Origin: Riemerella columbipharyngis
Lineage (GTDB): Bacteria > Bacteroidota > Bacteroidia > Flavobacteriales > Weeksellaceae
NCBI RefSeq assembly: GCF_900101995.1
Contig: NZ_FNAS01000012.1
Coordinates: forward strand, 1-64,000
Direction: 5' to 3'
DNA length: 64,000 nucleotides
The notes beneath the pieces are model-generated. The model was not told where the DNA came from and made no database searches. It saw only the letters and a list, made by a program, of their open reading frames with translations. Both the position numbers and the translations under genes were made by a program. Positions 55,372 to 64,000 of the stretch are shown piece after piece. Each line of letters opens with the position of its first letter. Positions within the stretch are counted from its first letter, which is position 1.

Positions 55372-56742
55372 ATGAATATGAATAGATTTTATAAACTCAC
55401 CTTTTTGGTTTCGACATTGCTATTGTCGGTAATTAGCGTAGCAAAAGCACAGCTTAAAAATGGCGATTTGGTAGATGGTATAGCAGCGGTGGTAGGGAAC
55501 GAGATTGTCTTGGATTCCGATATAGAACAGGAGGTAAACTATGCCAGACAACAGGGGGCTGATGATGTAGATAAGTGTGAAATATTGGAAAATATTCTGA
55601 ATAATAAACTCTTGATATACGAAGCTAAAAAAGATACCCTTATCGAGAATAGAACAACTGCTATAAAGGAAGATGCGGATAAAAAATATACACAGATGGC
55701 ATCTCAGTTTCCTTCTGAGAAAGCGATGCTTGATGCTTACAAATTTCGTACGCCTTACGAAATGAAAGCCGCTATCGCTCAAAGGGATATAGACCAATAT
55801 TACGGACAAGCCAAATTCCAAAGGGTAACAGATGGGGCTAATGTTTCGCCAAACGAAGTGACCGATTTTTTCAATGCTTACAAAAGCCAGCTTCCTATGG
55901 TAAAAGATGAAGTTTCTTTGGCAAGGATTGTTATTCACCCGAAGCTTACGGAAGCTCACAAAAAACAACTTATCGATAAATTATTAGGGATAAAAAAAGG
56001 AATAGAAGCAGGAAAGAGTTTTGAAGATATGGCTAGGATATATTCGGAAGATACTGGCTCTGCATCTAACGGAGGAGTATATAAAAATATAGCTAAAGGA
56101 ACTATGGTAAAACCTTTCGAAGCGGCAGCACTCAACCTCCAGGAAGGAGAAATTTCGGATCCAGTAGAGACACAATATGGCTTCCATCTCATTCAGCTGA
56201 TTAGAAGAAACGGAAATATCTATGATGTAAGACATATACTGCTAAAATCTATACCAAATGCGGAGGAAATAAGGGAAGCAAGAAAAAAAATGGCAGATAT
56301 TAAGAAACAAATTACAGATGATAAAATGACATTTAAAGAAGCTGCATATAAGTACTCCGATGATAAAACTACAAAGTATAATGCAGGTGTTATCACAGCA
56401 TCATCAGGATCTGATAAAATAGAAAAATTAAACCTTCCGGCTGATATCAGCTACCAAATAGCAGGGCTAAAAAAAGGAGATATCACAGATCCTTTTGAAA
56501 CTTCGGACGATCCCGCAGACAAAGATAATAAGTCTGTAGAAATCGTGAAAATCCTTGATGAAATACCGGCACACCAGTTGGATCTTACCACAGATTATGA
56601 AACAATAAAGCAATATGCTACCAATCAAAAGAAAAATGAAATGTTAGAAAAATGGGTTAATAATACCATTCCTAATACTTTTATATCTATCAATAAAAGG
56701 TATCAAGATTGTAAGTTTAAGACTAATTGGAATAAGAGATAA
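55372..56742 (+). CDS. Periplasmic peptidyl-prolyl isomerase, SurA-like
   Basis: 456 residues. It has a signal peptide (FLVSTLLLSVISVAKAQ), an N-terminal SurA-like chaperone region with GIAAVVGNEIVLDSDIEQEV (about 35-54), then two parvulin PpiC domains: VSLARIVIHPKLTEA...YSEDTGSASNGGVYKNIAKG (about 180-285) and YDVRHILLKSIPNAEEIREA... (about 285-390). It ends in a short helical tail. SurA folds outer-membrane beta-barrels in the periplasm. The gene is monocistronic with its own promoter, closed by a very stable terminator. Confidence 0.93.
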   Translation: MNMNRFYKLTFLVSTLLLSVISVAKAQLKNGDLVDGIAAVVGNEIVLDSDIEQEVNYARQQGADDVDKCEILENILNNKLLIYEAKKDTLIENRTTAIKEDADKKYTQMASQFPSEKAMLDAYKFRTPYEMKAAIAQRDIDQYYGQAKFQRVTDGANVSPNEVTDFFNAYKSQLPMVKDEVSLARIVIHPKLTEAHKKQLIDKLLGIKKGIEAGKSFEDMARIYSEDTGSASNGGVYKNIAKGTMVKPFEAAALNLQEGEISDPVETQYGFHLIQLIRRNGNIYDVRHILLKSIPNAEEIREARKKMADIKKQITDDKMTFKEAAYKYSDDKTTKYNAGVITASSGSDKIEKLNLPADISYQIAGLKKGDITDPFETSDDPADKDNKSVEIVKILDEIPAHQLDLTTDYETIKQYATNQKKNEMLEKWVNNTIPNTFISINKRYQDCKFKTNWNKR

Positions 56743-56789
56743 TCAATTTAATAATTATTTGAGTGGATATCCAAAATAATTGAAAATAC

Positions 56790-56837
56790 ACATTCGGTAA
56801 AAAAAATGCGTAAAACACTTTTTTACCGAATGTTTTA
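56790..56837 (+). terminator. Terminator after surA-like gene
   Basis: ACATTCGGTAAAAAA (56790-56804) pairs fully with TTTTTTACCGAATGT (56819-56833), then T. It is one of the strongest in the window. Confidence 0.9.
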
Positions 56838-56959
56838 TATAAAGGACTTAAGCAATAGAACTATTTTAAGATTTAGCCGCTTAATTAAGAAGACTAATAT
56901 TTTATTTACTCATTATTCTGTATATTTTAGTGGCTTTTTTATATTCTCAAAATAAAATT

Positions 56960-57946
56960 TTATAAAGCTAATATTTCTGCTATTTTCAATAAGTCTTGGT
57001 TAATTTCATTATGCTTTTTGATAGCATCTTCTATAGGAGTAAAAACTAGTTGATTAGCTTGTATTCCTGCCATTACATTAGTTAAGCCTTTTCTTAGACC
57101 TTCTACTGCTCCGTACCCCAAACGGCTGGCAAGTACTCTGTCGGCACAACTCGGTGTTCCCCCTCTCTGTATATGTCCTAATATGGCTACGCGGATGTCG
57201 AAATCCGGAAATTCTTTCTTTGTTTGTTCTGCAAGTTCATAAGTCGTTGCCATTTTCTCGCCCTCTGCCACTACTACAATAGATGAAGTTTTGCCTCTTT
57301 TTGCGGCATCTCTGAAAACTTGGAATAAATCTTTGATAGAATCTTTTTGTTCGGGAATAAGTATATCCAAAGCACCGGAAGCTATACCGCTGTTTAGTGC
57401 TATAAATCCGGCATCACGCCCCATTACTTCTACGAAAAACACACGATTGTGAGAGGTAGCTGTATCTCTTATTTTATCAATGGCTTCTACAGCTGTGTTA
57501 AGTGCTGTATCGTATCCTATGGTAAAGTCTGTTCCAAAAATATCGTTGTCTATGGTTCCAGGTACTCCTATGACTTGTACACCATACTCTTCACTAAATA
57601 CTTTTGCACCAGTAAAAGTTCCATCTCCACCTATACATACCAGTGCATTGATGCCGTGTGCCCGACATTGTTCGTAGGCTTTTTTTCTTCCTTCTTCTGT
57701 CCTAAATTCGTCAGAACGGGCTGATTTTAGCATCGTACCACCTTGGTTGATAATGTTTTTTACGGATCGGGGGCCTAATTTTATTACTTCGCCGTTTATT
57801 AGCCCGTTGTATCCGGATCTTATGCCCAGACATTCTATATTGTAATAATTCGCTGTTCTTACTACGGCTCTTATAGCTGCATTCATACCTGGTGCATCGC
57901 CTCCAGAAGTGAATACACCTATTTTTTTTAGTTTAGATTGAGACAT
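56960..57946 (-). CDS. pfkA: ATP-dependent 6-phosphofructokinase
   Basis: 328 residues. Motifs: GVFTSGGDAPGMNAAIRAVV (about 11-30, ATP), the GIRSGYNGL segment, CIGGDGTFTGAKVF (about 103), the substrate-binding GVPGTIDNDIFGTDFTIGYD (about 127-146, catalytic Asp), EVMGRDAGFIAL (about 172) and LGHIQRGGTPSCADR. It commits glycolysis by making fructose-1,6-bisphosphate. The Gly in GGDGT predicts ATP rather than PPi use. It is monocistronic, with a -7 box at 57977-57970. Confidence 0.97.
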   Translation of the reverse strand: MSQSKLKKIGVFTSGGDAPGMNAAIRAVVRTANYYNIECLGIRSGYNGLINGEVIKLGPRSVKNIINQGGTMLKSARSDEFRTEEGRKKAYEQCRAHGINALVCIGGDGTFTGAKVFSEEYGVQVIGVPGTIDNDIFGTDFTIGYDTALNTAVEAIDKIRDTATSHNRVFFVEVMGRDAGFIALNSGIASGALDILIPEQKDSIKDLFQVFRDAAKRGKTSSIVVVAEGEKMATTYELAEQTKKEFPDFDIRVAILGHIQRGGTPSCADRVLASRLGYGAVEGLRKGLTNVMAGIQANQLVFTPIEDAIKKHNEINQDLLKIAEILAL

Positions 57947-57969
57947 TTATGTTTGAAAATTTATTTTTG

Positions 57970-57977
57970 CAAAGTTA
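57970..57977 (-). promoter_or_regulatory. -7 box for pfkA
   Basis: On the minus strand TAACTTTG matches TAnnTTTG, 23 bases before the ATG at 57946. Confidence 0.55.
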
Positions 57978-58204
57978 CAAAAAACCTTTGTGTGATGTAA
58001 AGCGAAAAAGGATTTTAATAAGAGAAAGAATAATAGTCTTTAAGTTTGATAAAATAGAAAAAGAGATTATTTTTTGGAGCAATAGAAATTGTATCACGAG
58101 CGAAATGATAGTTTGATAATTAGACTTAACAAAATTTAACGCACCTTAAATTTTCGTGTTTCATTAATAATTAAGATATTTGCGTTTTGATATATAGATT
58201 ACAA

Positions 58205-59476
58205 ATGAAGAAAATAGCACTTGCATCTTTAATTATTTTAGGCAAAACGGCTTTGGCACAAAGCATTGGAAATTCCCCTTATGCAGCTTTTGGCGTAGGT
58301 GATGTGAAGTATGACAACAATATAGAAACCAGCTCTATGGGCGGTATTTCTGCAGCATACATATCAGATTTTAATAATAGTTTTAACTTTAAAAACCCTG
58401 CTGCCAACAAAAATTTGGAGCTCACAAGTTTCAGACTTCAAGCCAATAATGAAAACATTTTCCTCAAGTCTAATTATAATAATGTCAATACGACCAAGCA
58501 TTCTACCTATTTATCTAATATATCGATTGCTTTTCCATTATCGCCAAAGATGAAGTTTGGAATAAGATATCAGCCGTATAGTTCCAAAAAATATGAGATG
58601 ATTACCCGAACTGAAACTTCCAGCGGTCTTACCAGAGGAGATGCCTTTACGGGTAGCGGAACGCTCAATACCATACAAGCCGCATTGTCTTACAGCGTAA
58701 CGCCCGAGTTCTCTCTCGGTGCAAGGTCTAATTTTTACTTTGGTAAGATTACCGATTTAGAAGAGGTAACATTTTCTAATGTACAGCTTGTAAACGGATT
58801 TGAAACTTACAGAAAACTAAAAACTTGGAACTTTACATTAGGAACTACTTTTCAGAAAAAGATAAAGAACGATAGAAAGATAACCGTAGGAGGTACTTAT
58901 ACTTTCGGAAATACGGGAAGCCTCGTATCCCAATATACGAATAGTACTTATTTTTATTCAGGCAATATTGTTACTAATCAAAATATTATAGAAGAGAGCC
59001 GCGACACAGAGAAGAATATTATCCCTCAGGAAGCAACTCTCGGTATTGGGTATGGTAAAGATGGGAAATGGTTTGTGTCTTCGGAGTTTGATTATAAAAA
59101 AGGTGGCAATATCAGATTTATGGGAGTGCCAACTCGTTTTAACGATTCTTACCGCATAGCTGTAGGAGGATGGTATCTACCGAACTTTAATAACTTTAGA
59201 AATTATTTTTCAAGAGTAATCTATCGCTATGGTGCTTATTATGAAAAAGGGACACTCAATATCAATGGGACCAATATTGATGAATACGGAGTTACTTTAG
59301 GAGCCACATTGCCATTCTCTAACAATAATGTTATGAAAATGAATGGTATAGATATAGGTCTGGACATTGGTAACAGAGGTACGTTACGAAACAATATGAT
59401 ATCCGAGCGTTTTGTTAATCTGAAAATAGGATTACATTTCGCAGACAAATGGTTTAATAAGAGACAATACGACTAA
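58205..59476 (+). CDS. Outer-membrane beta-barrel protein
   Basis: 423 residues from the ATG at 58205 (MKKIALASLIILGKTALAQ, a signal peptide). The open frame reaches back to a TTG at 58187. The mature part starts SIGNSPYAAFGVGDV and consists of alternating strands through to a C-terminal LKIGLHFADKWFNKRQYD, as expected for an outer-membrane barrel of 14 or more strands. The family is not certain; similar proteins precede lptC in Flavobacteriia and may be porin-like or linked to LPS export. lptC follows 2 bases after the stop, so the pair is one transcript. Confidence 0.8.
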   Translation: MKKIALASLIILGKTALAQSIGNSPYAAFGVGDVKYDNNIETSSMGGISAAYISDFNNSFNFKNPAANKNLELTSFRLQANNENIFLKSNYNNVNTTKHSTYLSNISIAFPLSPKMKFGIRYQPYSSKKYEMITRTETSSGLTRGDAFTGSGTLNTIQAALSYSVTPEFSLGARSNFYFGKITDLEEVTFSNVQLVNGFETYRKLKTWNFTLGTTFQKKIKNDRKITVGGTYTFGNTGSLVSQYTNSTYFYSGNIVTNQNIIEESRDTEKNIIPQEATLGIGYGKDGKWFVSSEFDYKKGGNIRFMGVPTRFNDSYRIAVGGWYLPNFNNFRNYFSRVIYRYGAYYEKGTLNINGTNIDEYGVTLGATLPFSNNNVMKMNGIDIGLDIGNRGTLRNNMISERFVNLKIGLHFADKWFNKRQYD

Positions 59477-59478
59477 TC

Positions 59479-60150
59479 TTGAACTTACTTCCAAAAATTA
59501 TTCATAGAAAACTTGTAGCTGCGATATTATTCATTGCGGCTATGTTGTTTGGAATAGTCTCTTGCGAAGAAAATATTTCACAAGCTAAAAAGGATAAGAA
59601 AACCGATTTTCCGTCAAAGATTATCTATAATGCATATATCGTTCAGCGGGATTCCGGCTTTGTAAAGATAAGGTTCAAGGCACCGATATTGCAGAAGTAC
59701 GAATTTGTAGATACGCCTTATATAGAGGCTAAAAAAGGACTATATTTGGAATTTTTTGATGCTAAAAAACCTAAAACTCCTGGCAAACTTTGGGCAGACT
59801 ATGCTAAGTTTATAGAGCCGCAAGAGTTTTATATGGCAAAAGGGCATGTGAAGGTGATTAATAACGAGGGGCAAACCTTTGTGATGAACTCTATCTATTG
59901 GGACAAAAAGGACCGAAAAATGTACACCAGCGATACGGTATTCATTACGGATAAAAACGGGAATACCTTCGTAGCTGCCAATGGAATGAGGGCTAAAGAT
60001 GATTTCTCAGAATACACATTAAAGAACAATTCCGGAAACTTTAATCCTAAAAATATGTCCGATATGGGAGGCGGAAAGCCTTCGCCTAAAACAGATTCTC
60101 TAGAGTCCGTTCCTACGAATACTCTCAAAGTAAGTCTGGATAAGCATTAG
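59479..60150 (+). CDS. lptC: LptC-like LPS export protein
   Basis: 223 residues from a TTG start. An N-terminal anchor ends in a lipobox-like FGIVSC (Cys about 29), then an LptC beta-jellyroll: DFPSKIIYNAYIVQRDSGF, KIRFKAPILQKYEF, FFDAKKPKTPGKLWADYAKF, GHVKVINNEGQTFVMNSIYW and FITDKNGNTFVAANGM. LptC passes LPS from the LptBFG transporter towards LptA in the periplasm. It follows the barrel gene after 2 bases. The C-terminal 25 residues are Pro/Ser-rich and likely flexible. Other lpt genes are not in the window. Confidence 0.87.
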   Translation: MNLLPKIIHRKLVAAILFIAAMLFGIVSCEENISQAKKDKKTDFPSKIIYNAYIVQRDSGFVKIRFKAPILQKYEFVDTPYIEAKKGLYLEFFDAKKPKTPGKLWADYAKFIEPQEFYMAKGHVKVINNEGQTFVMNSIYWDKKDRKMYTSDTVFITDKNGNTFVAANGMRAKDDFSEYTLKNNSGNFNPKNMSDMGGGKPSPKTDSLESVPTNTLKVSLDKH

Positions 60151-60156
60151 TTGATA

Positions 60157-60576
60157 TCAATACAAACTCCTGATTTTCTTTTTGGTAACTAAGAAATACA
60201 CTGCCGTAGCGGCAACGCTAGTCCAAAAGATATAAAATCCAAAGTGGAAGCTACTACTCATATAGCGATGGGAAGTCGTGGTAAAATCTTTGTAAGTGAG
60301 ATAGCCACCCCATCCGGATAATAGAAGTACAACTAAAGCTATGGTTTTTGCAATAAATATTTTGGAATAAGCCTGAATCAATGAAAGGAGTAATACCAAT
60401 ACCACCTGAATAGAAAAGAGCAAGAGTGCAGTCTGCCACCATATTTTGAATAAGTGATATTGCGTATAGAAAAGCCTTATACCTACTTTTCCTACAAAAG
60501 ACATATTGGCAATCATTATCCCAGAGATTGTGGATAGCAAAGCCTGAACGAGTATTAGAATTATCTTGTTTTTCAT
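60157..60576 (-). CDS. Four-helix membrane protein of unknown function
   Basis: 139 residues with about four hydrophobic spans (ILILVQALLSTISGIMI; ALLLFSIQVVLVLLLSLI; TIALVVLLLSGWGGYL; FYIFWTSVAATAVYFLV) and short loops, ending in a basic tail KKKIRSLY. No motif recognised. The gene is convergent with lptC, with only 6 bases between the stops, and has its own -7 box (TATCTTTG, 60614-60607 on the minus strand). Confidence 0.75.
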   Translation of the reverse strand: MKNKIILILVQALLSTISGIMIANMSFVGKVGIRLFYTQYHLFKIWWQTALLLFSIQVVLVLLLSLIQAYSKIFIAKTIALVVLLLSGWGGYLTYKDFTTTSHRYMSSSFHFGFYIFWTSVAATAVYFLVTKKKIRSLY

Positions 60577-60606
60577 TTTTAAGAAGTTTAATTAAAATTT
60601 TTATGA

Positions 60607-60614
60607 CAAAGATA
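60607..60614 (-). promoter_or_regulatory. -7 box for the membrane protein gene
   Basis: On the minus strand TATCTTTG matches TAnnTTTG, 30 bases before the ATG at 60576. Confidence 0.55.
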
Positions 60615-60667
60615 AAACATTCTTGAAACTAAGAACTCAAATAGAAAAATAAAACTTTAAATTTTAA

Positions 60668-60675
60668 TACCTTTG
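60668..60675 (+). promoter_or_regulatory. -7 box for the WYL regulator
   Basis: TACCTTTG matches TAnnTTTG, 22 bases before the ATG at 60698. Confidence 0.6.
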
Positions 60676-60697
60676 GAAAAGTTAAAAACTATTCAAA

Positions 60698-61687
60698 ATG
60701 GCAACTACTAAAAATGCACAAATAAGATATAAAACATTAGATCAATGCTTTGGTAATCAGCATAAAAAATTTTTCATATCAGACCTTATAGCCTATTGTA
60801 GTCAGGTACTGAGTGAGTATTTTATGGAAGAAGTTTCCATCTCTAGGAGGCAAATTTTTGATGATATGAATTTTATGAAAAGTGAAGCAGGATTTTCTGC
60901 ACCTATTGAATCTTATAAAGAGGGTAGGCGTACCTATTACCGATATGCCGAGCCAGATTTTTCTATTCTTAAAAAGCCTATCTCTAATAATGAACGAGAA
61001 CATCTAATAGAGGCTTTAGAAACCTTAAACAGATTAAATGCTCTTTCTGGATTTGATTGGGTAAACTCTCTGCAAGCAAAATTAAACGACCAATTACAAC
61101 TTGAAAAAATGCAACAACCGATTATAGAGTTTGAAGAAAATACTTACCTTAAAGGACTGAATTTTCTCAATCCATTATATCAATATATTGCTAAAAAAAT
61201 CACAATAGAGGTAGTTTACAAGAGTTTTAAGTCGGAGGTACCGTACAAAAATTTATTGTCTCCTTATTTTTTGAAGCAATACAATAACCGTTGGTTTTTA
61301 TTTGCATGGAATCACCGTGTAGAGAAAATTCAAAATTTGGCATTAGATCGTATTGTCAGTATAGATAGCCGAAACGAAGAGTTCAAACCGCAAGACATTA
61401 ATTTTACAGATTATTTTGATGAAATCATCGGGGTGACCAATGAGTGGGATAAACCCGTAGAAAAAATTAGCATACGGCTTTCGCCAGAGATACTTCCTTA
61501 TGTACAGTCTAAACCCCTGCACGGTTCACAGAAAGTAAAGGATAGTATATTACATCTGGAGGTGAAAATTAACTATGAATTAAAGTCCTTAATCCTCTCT
61601 TTCGGCGAGGCTATGACTGTGCTTTCCCCGCCCAAATTAGTAGAGGAAATAAAAAATACTATCCAAAAGATGAAAAATAATTACTAA
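60698..61687 (+). CDS. WYL-domain transcriptional regulator
   Basis: 329 residues. It has an N-terminal winged-helix region (RYKTLDQCFGNQHKKFFIS, then SISRRQIFDDMNFMKSEAG, about 45-64), and a WYL domain from about 165 with ITIEVVYKSFKSEVPYKNLLSPYFL, RWFLFAWNHRVEKIQNLALDRI (the W-x-L/Y core) and a C-terminal WCX-like part. WYL proteins sense nucleic acid ligands and regulate phage-defence loci. Here it precedes a HIRAN gene and a type I restriction methylase, consistent with control of that cluster. The ligand and target operator are not visible. Confidence 0.88.
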   Translation: MATTKNAQIRYKTLDQCFGNQHKKFFISDLIAYCSQVLSEYFMEEVSISRRQIFDDMNFMKSEAGFSAPIESYKEGRRTYYRYAEPDFSILKKPISNNEREHLIEALETLNRLNALSGFDWVNSLQAKLNDQLQLEKMQQPIIEFEENTYLKGLNFLNPLYQYIAKKITIEVVYKSFKSEVPYKNLLSPYFLKQYNNRWFLFAWNHRVEKIQNLALDRIVSIDSRNEEFKPQDINFTDYFDEIIGVTNEWDKPVEKISIRLSPEILPYVQSKPLHGSQKVKDSILHLEVKINYELKSLILSFGEAMTVLSPPKLVEEIKNTIQKMKNNY

Positions 61688-61713
61688 TGCACTTCCGCTG
61701 CACAAATGCGTTT

Positions 61714-61721
61714 TATTTTTG
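61714..61721 (+). promoter_or_regulatory. -7 box for the HIRAN gene
   Basis: TATTTTTG matches TAnnTTTG, 26 bases before the ATG at 61748. Confidence 0.55.
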
Positions 61722-61747
61722 TAGTGTGATATTAAAAGGACAACATT

Positions 61748-62080
61748 ATGGAAACACAAAAAAAACACAGAGAGCACTTAGCTAACTTTCACATTGCGGG
61801 ACTTACTTATTACGAAGCAACTTCATGCTTTAAGAAACTAAAAATAGGTACCAAGCTGAGAATGGAGCTGGAAGAAGACAATAAATACGACCCTCGTGCC
61901 GTAGCCATCTATTATAAAGGCTTCAAATTAGGCTTTGTTCCGCGTACAGAAAACAGATTTTTTTATAAGTTGCTTAAAACGAACAACCACGATATTATCG
62001 ACTTGCACATACAGCAAATAGACCCTACGGAGCATCCGGAACAACAAATCCGTGTAGTAGCACACTTGACTGAAAAGTAA
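61748..62080 (+). CDS. HIRAN-domain protein
   Basis: 110 residues, one HIRAN domain: NFHIAGLTYYEATSCFKKLK, GTKLRMELEEDNKYDPRAVA and the FKLGFVPRTENRFFYKLL ending. HIRAN domains bind single-stranded or damaged 3' DNA ends and are best known fused to SNF2 helicases (HLTF), but also occur alone in bacteria. It lies between the WYL regulator and hsdM, with its own promoter and terminator, so it may be a DNA-sensing accessory of the defence cluster. That role is inferred from position only. Confidence 0.85.
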   Translation: METQKKHREHLANFHIAGLTYYEATSCFKKLKIGTKLRMELEEDNKYDPRAVAIYYKGFKLGFVPRTENRFFYKLLKTNNHDIIDLHIQQIDPTEHPEQQIRVVAHLTEK

Positions 62081-62087
62081 TCCTACT

Positions 62088-62118
62088 AAACCTCTTAATT
62101 ATATATTAAGAGGTTTTT
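62088..62118 (+). terminator. Terminator after HIRAN gene
   Basis: AAACCTCTTAAT (62088-62099) pairs with ATTAAGAGGTTT (62105-62116), then T. Confidence 0.85.
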
Positions 62119-62408
62119 GAATATATTTATGGGGTTCACAAATCTATTATTCATATGGATTACACTATTATTATCAAATACGATTTAAGTGAGCTCAAAA
62201 AAAATTGGATAAGGAAAAGGCATTTATGTTCAGAAGAAAATAAAAAATCTCTCCGGATTATAAGTATTGAAAGCCCCCAAAAAAGGATGGGTAATCCTTA
62301 GATCTAATGCTTAAAATACTTCCGAAATCTCTTCATATAAGGATATTCAGAAGAATAGATTTAAGATTTTCATCCTATTGAAGGGCTATAATAGGTCAAA
62401 AAAAACAC
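62119..62408. other. Spacer before hsdM with a doubtful 48-codon frame
   Basis: The only frame of note is 62155-62301 on plus (MDYTIIIKYDLSELKKNW...), without a ribosome site. It may be the start of a lost gene. The rest shows no structure before the hsdM promoter. Confidence 0.3.
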
Positions 62409-62416
62409 TATATTTG
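62409..62416 (+). promoter_or_regulatory. -7 box for hsdM
   Basis: TATATTTG matches TAnnTTTG, 18 bases before the ATG at 62435. Confidence 0.6.
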
Positions 62417-62434
62417 TACAACTAAAAAAATACA

Positions 62435-63985
62435 ATGATTACAGGTGAACTAAAATCCAAAATAGATAAAATCTGGAACGACTTCTGGACAGGAGGTATA
62501 TCTAATCCTCTTTCTGTAATAGAGCAATTTACCTATCTCATATTTCTAAAGCAATTAGACAACAAACAGATATTTATTGAGCAAGAAACAGCTCTGATGG
62601 GGGAGAGCCTTAGAAAACCTATCTATACGCCCGAGCAGAAAATTTTCCGCTGGAGCTACTTTAAGGAAAAAGACCCCGAAACGATGTTTAATATTTTCAC
62701 CCGCCCTAATGCCGAATTGGGTAACCTTACCGCTTTTGATTTTATGAAAACCTTAGGCGGTGAGGGTGGAAAATTTTCCGAATATATGAAAGGTGCTACT
62801 TTCCTTATTCCTACGCCTAACCTTTTGGATAAAGTAGTACAGCAGATAGATACTCTTCCTTTGGACAATAGAGATACTAAAGGAGATCTCTACGAATATA
62901 TGCTGAGTAAAATAGCTGAATCTGGGACTAATGGTCAGTTTCGTACACCCAGACATATTATCCGTATGATGGTAGAGCTTATGCAACCTCAGAAAAATGA
63001 TACCATATGTGATCCTTCTTTGGGGACGGCTGGTTTTTTGGTGGCAGTAAGTGAATACCTACATGAGAAAGAGAGCGATTGGTTCTACGAGGAAGATTTT
63101 AGAAAACATTATGATAGCAAAATGTTCGGCGGCATAGAGATAGACCCTTCCATGATGCGTATTGCCTCTATGAACCTTCAGCTACATGGTATAGAGCACC
63201 CTATGCTGCTCAACCAGAGTGCTTTGGCAGATAGCAACGAAATTTCCAGCAATTATACCCTTATTTTAGCCAATCCACCATTTAAAGGCGCACTGGATTA
63301 CGACGAAGTAGAAAGCAGCCTTCTGCAAATCACCAGAACCAAGAAAACAGAATTGCTCTTCCTTTCCCTGATTTTAAGAATGCTAAAAATAGGAGGGCGC
63401 GCCGCCGTCATCATTCCAGATGGCGTGCTATTTGGTAGCACCAATGCCCACAAAAACATACGCAAAGAATTAGTAGAAAATCAGCAATTGCAAGGCGTAA
63501 TTTCTATGCCGAGTGGCGTATTTAAACCCTATGCAGGTGTGAGCACCGCCGTGCTACTTTTCACCAAGACCCATAGTGCCGAAACACAAGATGTTTGGTT
63601 CTATGATATGCAAGCCGATGGCTTTAGCCTAGACGATAAGCGCACGCCACTCTTGAGCGAGGAAGAACTTGAACAATGCTTTATCGAGCCTAACCAAGTG
63701 GCAAAAATACTAGAAGAAAAATGCGATATTCCCAATATTTTAAGCCAATGGAACCACGGCACCCTTAGCCAAGTGGGGACAGACCGCACGCAGAAATCCT
63801 TTAAAGTACCCAAAGCCGATATCGTGGCAAATGATTACGACCTCAGCATCAATCGCTACAAAGAAGTAGTCTACCAAGCCGTATCTTACGAGCCACCCAA
63901 AGAAATCATAGCCCAGATACAAGCCCTAAGCCAAGAGCGCCTACAAGCCCTAGAACAATTAGCCCAACTCATTAAAGATATTTAA
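62435..63985 (+). CDS. hsdM: Type I restriction-modification DNA methylase subunit HsdM
   Basis: 516 residues. An N-terminal helical HsdM domain (LKSKIDKIWNDFWTGGISNP, then FTYLIFLKQLD) precedes an N6-adenine methylase domain with the SAM motif DTICDPSLGTAGFLVAVSEY (about 190-209) and the catalytic NPPF in YTLILANPPFKGALDYDE (about 280). GQFRTPRHIIRMMVELM lies before motif I and GGRAAVIIPDGVLFG after it. It methylates adenine in the HsdS-defined target and is needed for both methylation and restriction. The last 60 residues are Gln/Leu-rich. The next gene starts 3 bases after its stop; HsdS and HsdR should follow beyond the window. WYL and HIRAN genes lie upstream. Confidence 0.96.
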   Translation: MITGELKSKIDKIWNDFWTGGISNPLSVIEQFTYLIFLKQLDNKQIFIEQETALMGESLRKPIYTPEQKIFRWSYFKEKDPETMFNIFTRPNAELGNLTAFDFMKTLGGEGGKFSEYMKGATFLIPTPNLLDKVVQQIDTLPLDNRDTKGDLYEYMLSKIAESGTNGQFRTPRHIIRMMVELMQPQKNDTICDPSLGTAGFLVAVSEYLHEKESDWFYEEDFRKHYDSKMFGGIEIDPSMMRIASMNLQLHGIEHPMLLNQSALADSNEISSNYTLILANPPFKGALDYDEVESSLLQITRTKKTELLFLSLILRMLKIGGRAAVIIPDGVLFGSTNAHKNIRKELVENQQLQGVISMPSGVFKPYAGVSTAVLLFTKTHSAETQDVWFYDMQADGFSLDDKRTPLLSEEELEQCFIEPNQVAKILEEKCDIPNILSQWNHGTLSQVGTDRTQKSFKVPKADIVANDYDLSINRYKEVVYQAVSYEPPKEIIAQIQALSQERLQALEQLAQLIKDI

Positions 63986-63988
63986 AAG

Positions 63989-64000
63989 ATGAAGATAGTT
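63989..64000 (+). CDS. Start of next gene, cut by the window edge (possibly hsdS)
   Basis: ATG at 63989, 3 bases after the hsdM stop, encodes only MKIV before the window ends. Position in a type I restriction operon suggests a specificity subunit, but four residues cannot show it. Confidence 0.4.

Noticed and set aside
62155-62301. 48-codon frame before hsdM
   Set aside because: No ribosome site, no relatives that I recognise, and it ends before the hsdM promoter; kept only as a note.

Overview
The window is AT-rich DNA from a member of the Flavobacteriia (Bacteroidota), most likely of the Weeksellaceae type (Riemerella, Bergeyella, Chryseobacterium relatives). The evidence is seen directly. 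The flavobacterial -7 promoter box TAnnTTTG stands before many genes, in several cases with TTG 19 to 21 bases upstream. The gliding and type IX secretion genes gldD and porT are present, as is a Bacteroidota-size type II-C Cas9. The species cannot be fixed from the sequence alone.

Layout. 1-339: C-terminal piece of a phage terminase large subunit running off the left edge and cut off by the CRISPR array. 340-9537: a complete type II-C CRISPR-Cas locus, with 46 repeats and 45 spacers, then cas2, cas1 and cas9 on the minus strand, and a tracrRNA transcribed divergently from cas9. Every repeat carries its own promoter -7 box. 9595-18529: yjdM/phnA-like gene, a Zn/Cd/Pb-type P-ATPase, a frameshifted lipoprotein gene, a minus-strand operon (membrane protein, ubiE, porT), a FabH-like ketosynthase, corA and gldD. 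18530-22761: a decayed Mu-like prophage remnant (truncated portal, MuF head protein with a toxin-like C-terminus, gpG) ending near a tRNA-Arg(ACG) gene. 22933-28216: purine genes purB and purL. 28245-30734: pncA, a polyprenyl synthase and an SDR. 30789-37723: pyrimidine/arginine precursor operon pyrB-carA-(two extra genes)-carB, behind a leader with an attenuator-like terminator. 37768-45689: pcrA, a DEAD-box helicase, tyrS, fbp, menC and a thioredoxin-like protein. 45813-50643: serA-DUF1015, a ZapB-like coiled coil, zapA, a likely 6S RNA and rny. 50669-60576: kbl, hemH, nfu, a PfkB kinase, surA-like, pfkA, an outer-membrane protein with lptC, and a membrane protein. 60668-64000: start of a defence-type cluster, with a WYL regulator, a HIRAN protein, a type I restriction hsdM and the first codons of the next gene.

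How it fits together. Most of the window is housekeeping DNA. The accessory parts are the CRISPR locus, the prophage remnant, the material between carA and carB, and the right-hand restriction cluster. The CRISPR array looks like the product of repeated phage contact: one spacer is tandemly triplicated, a three-spacer block is duplicated, and two spacers differ only at two adjacent bases in the seed-side end. No wholly new system is proven. The best leads are the repeat-embedded promoters, the seed-variant spacer pair, the terminase-array junction and the toxin-like tail on the MuF protein.
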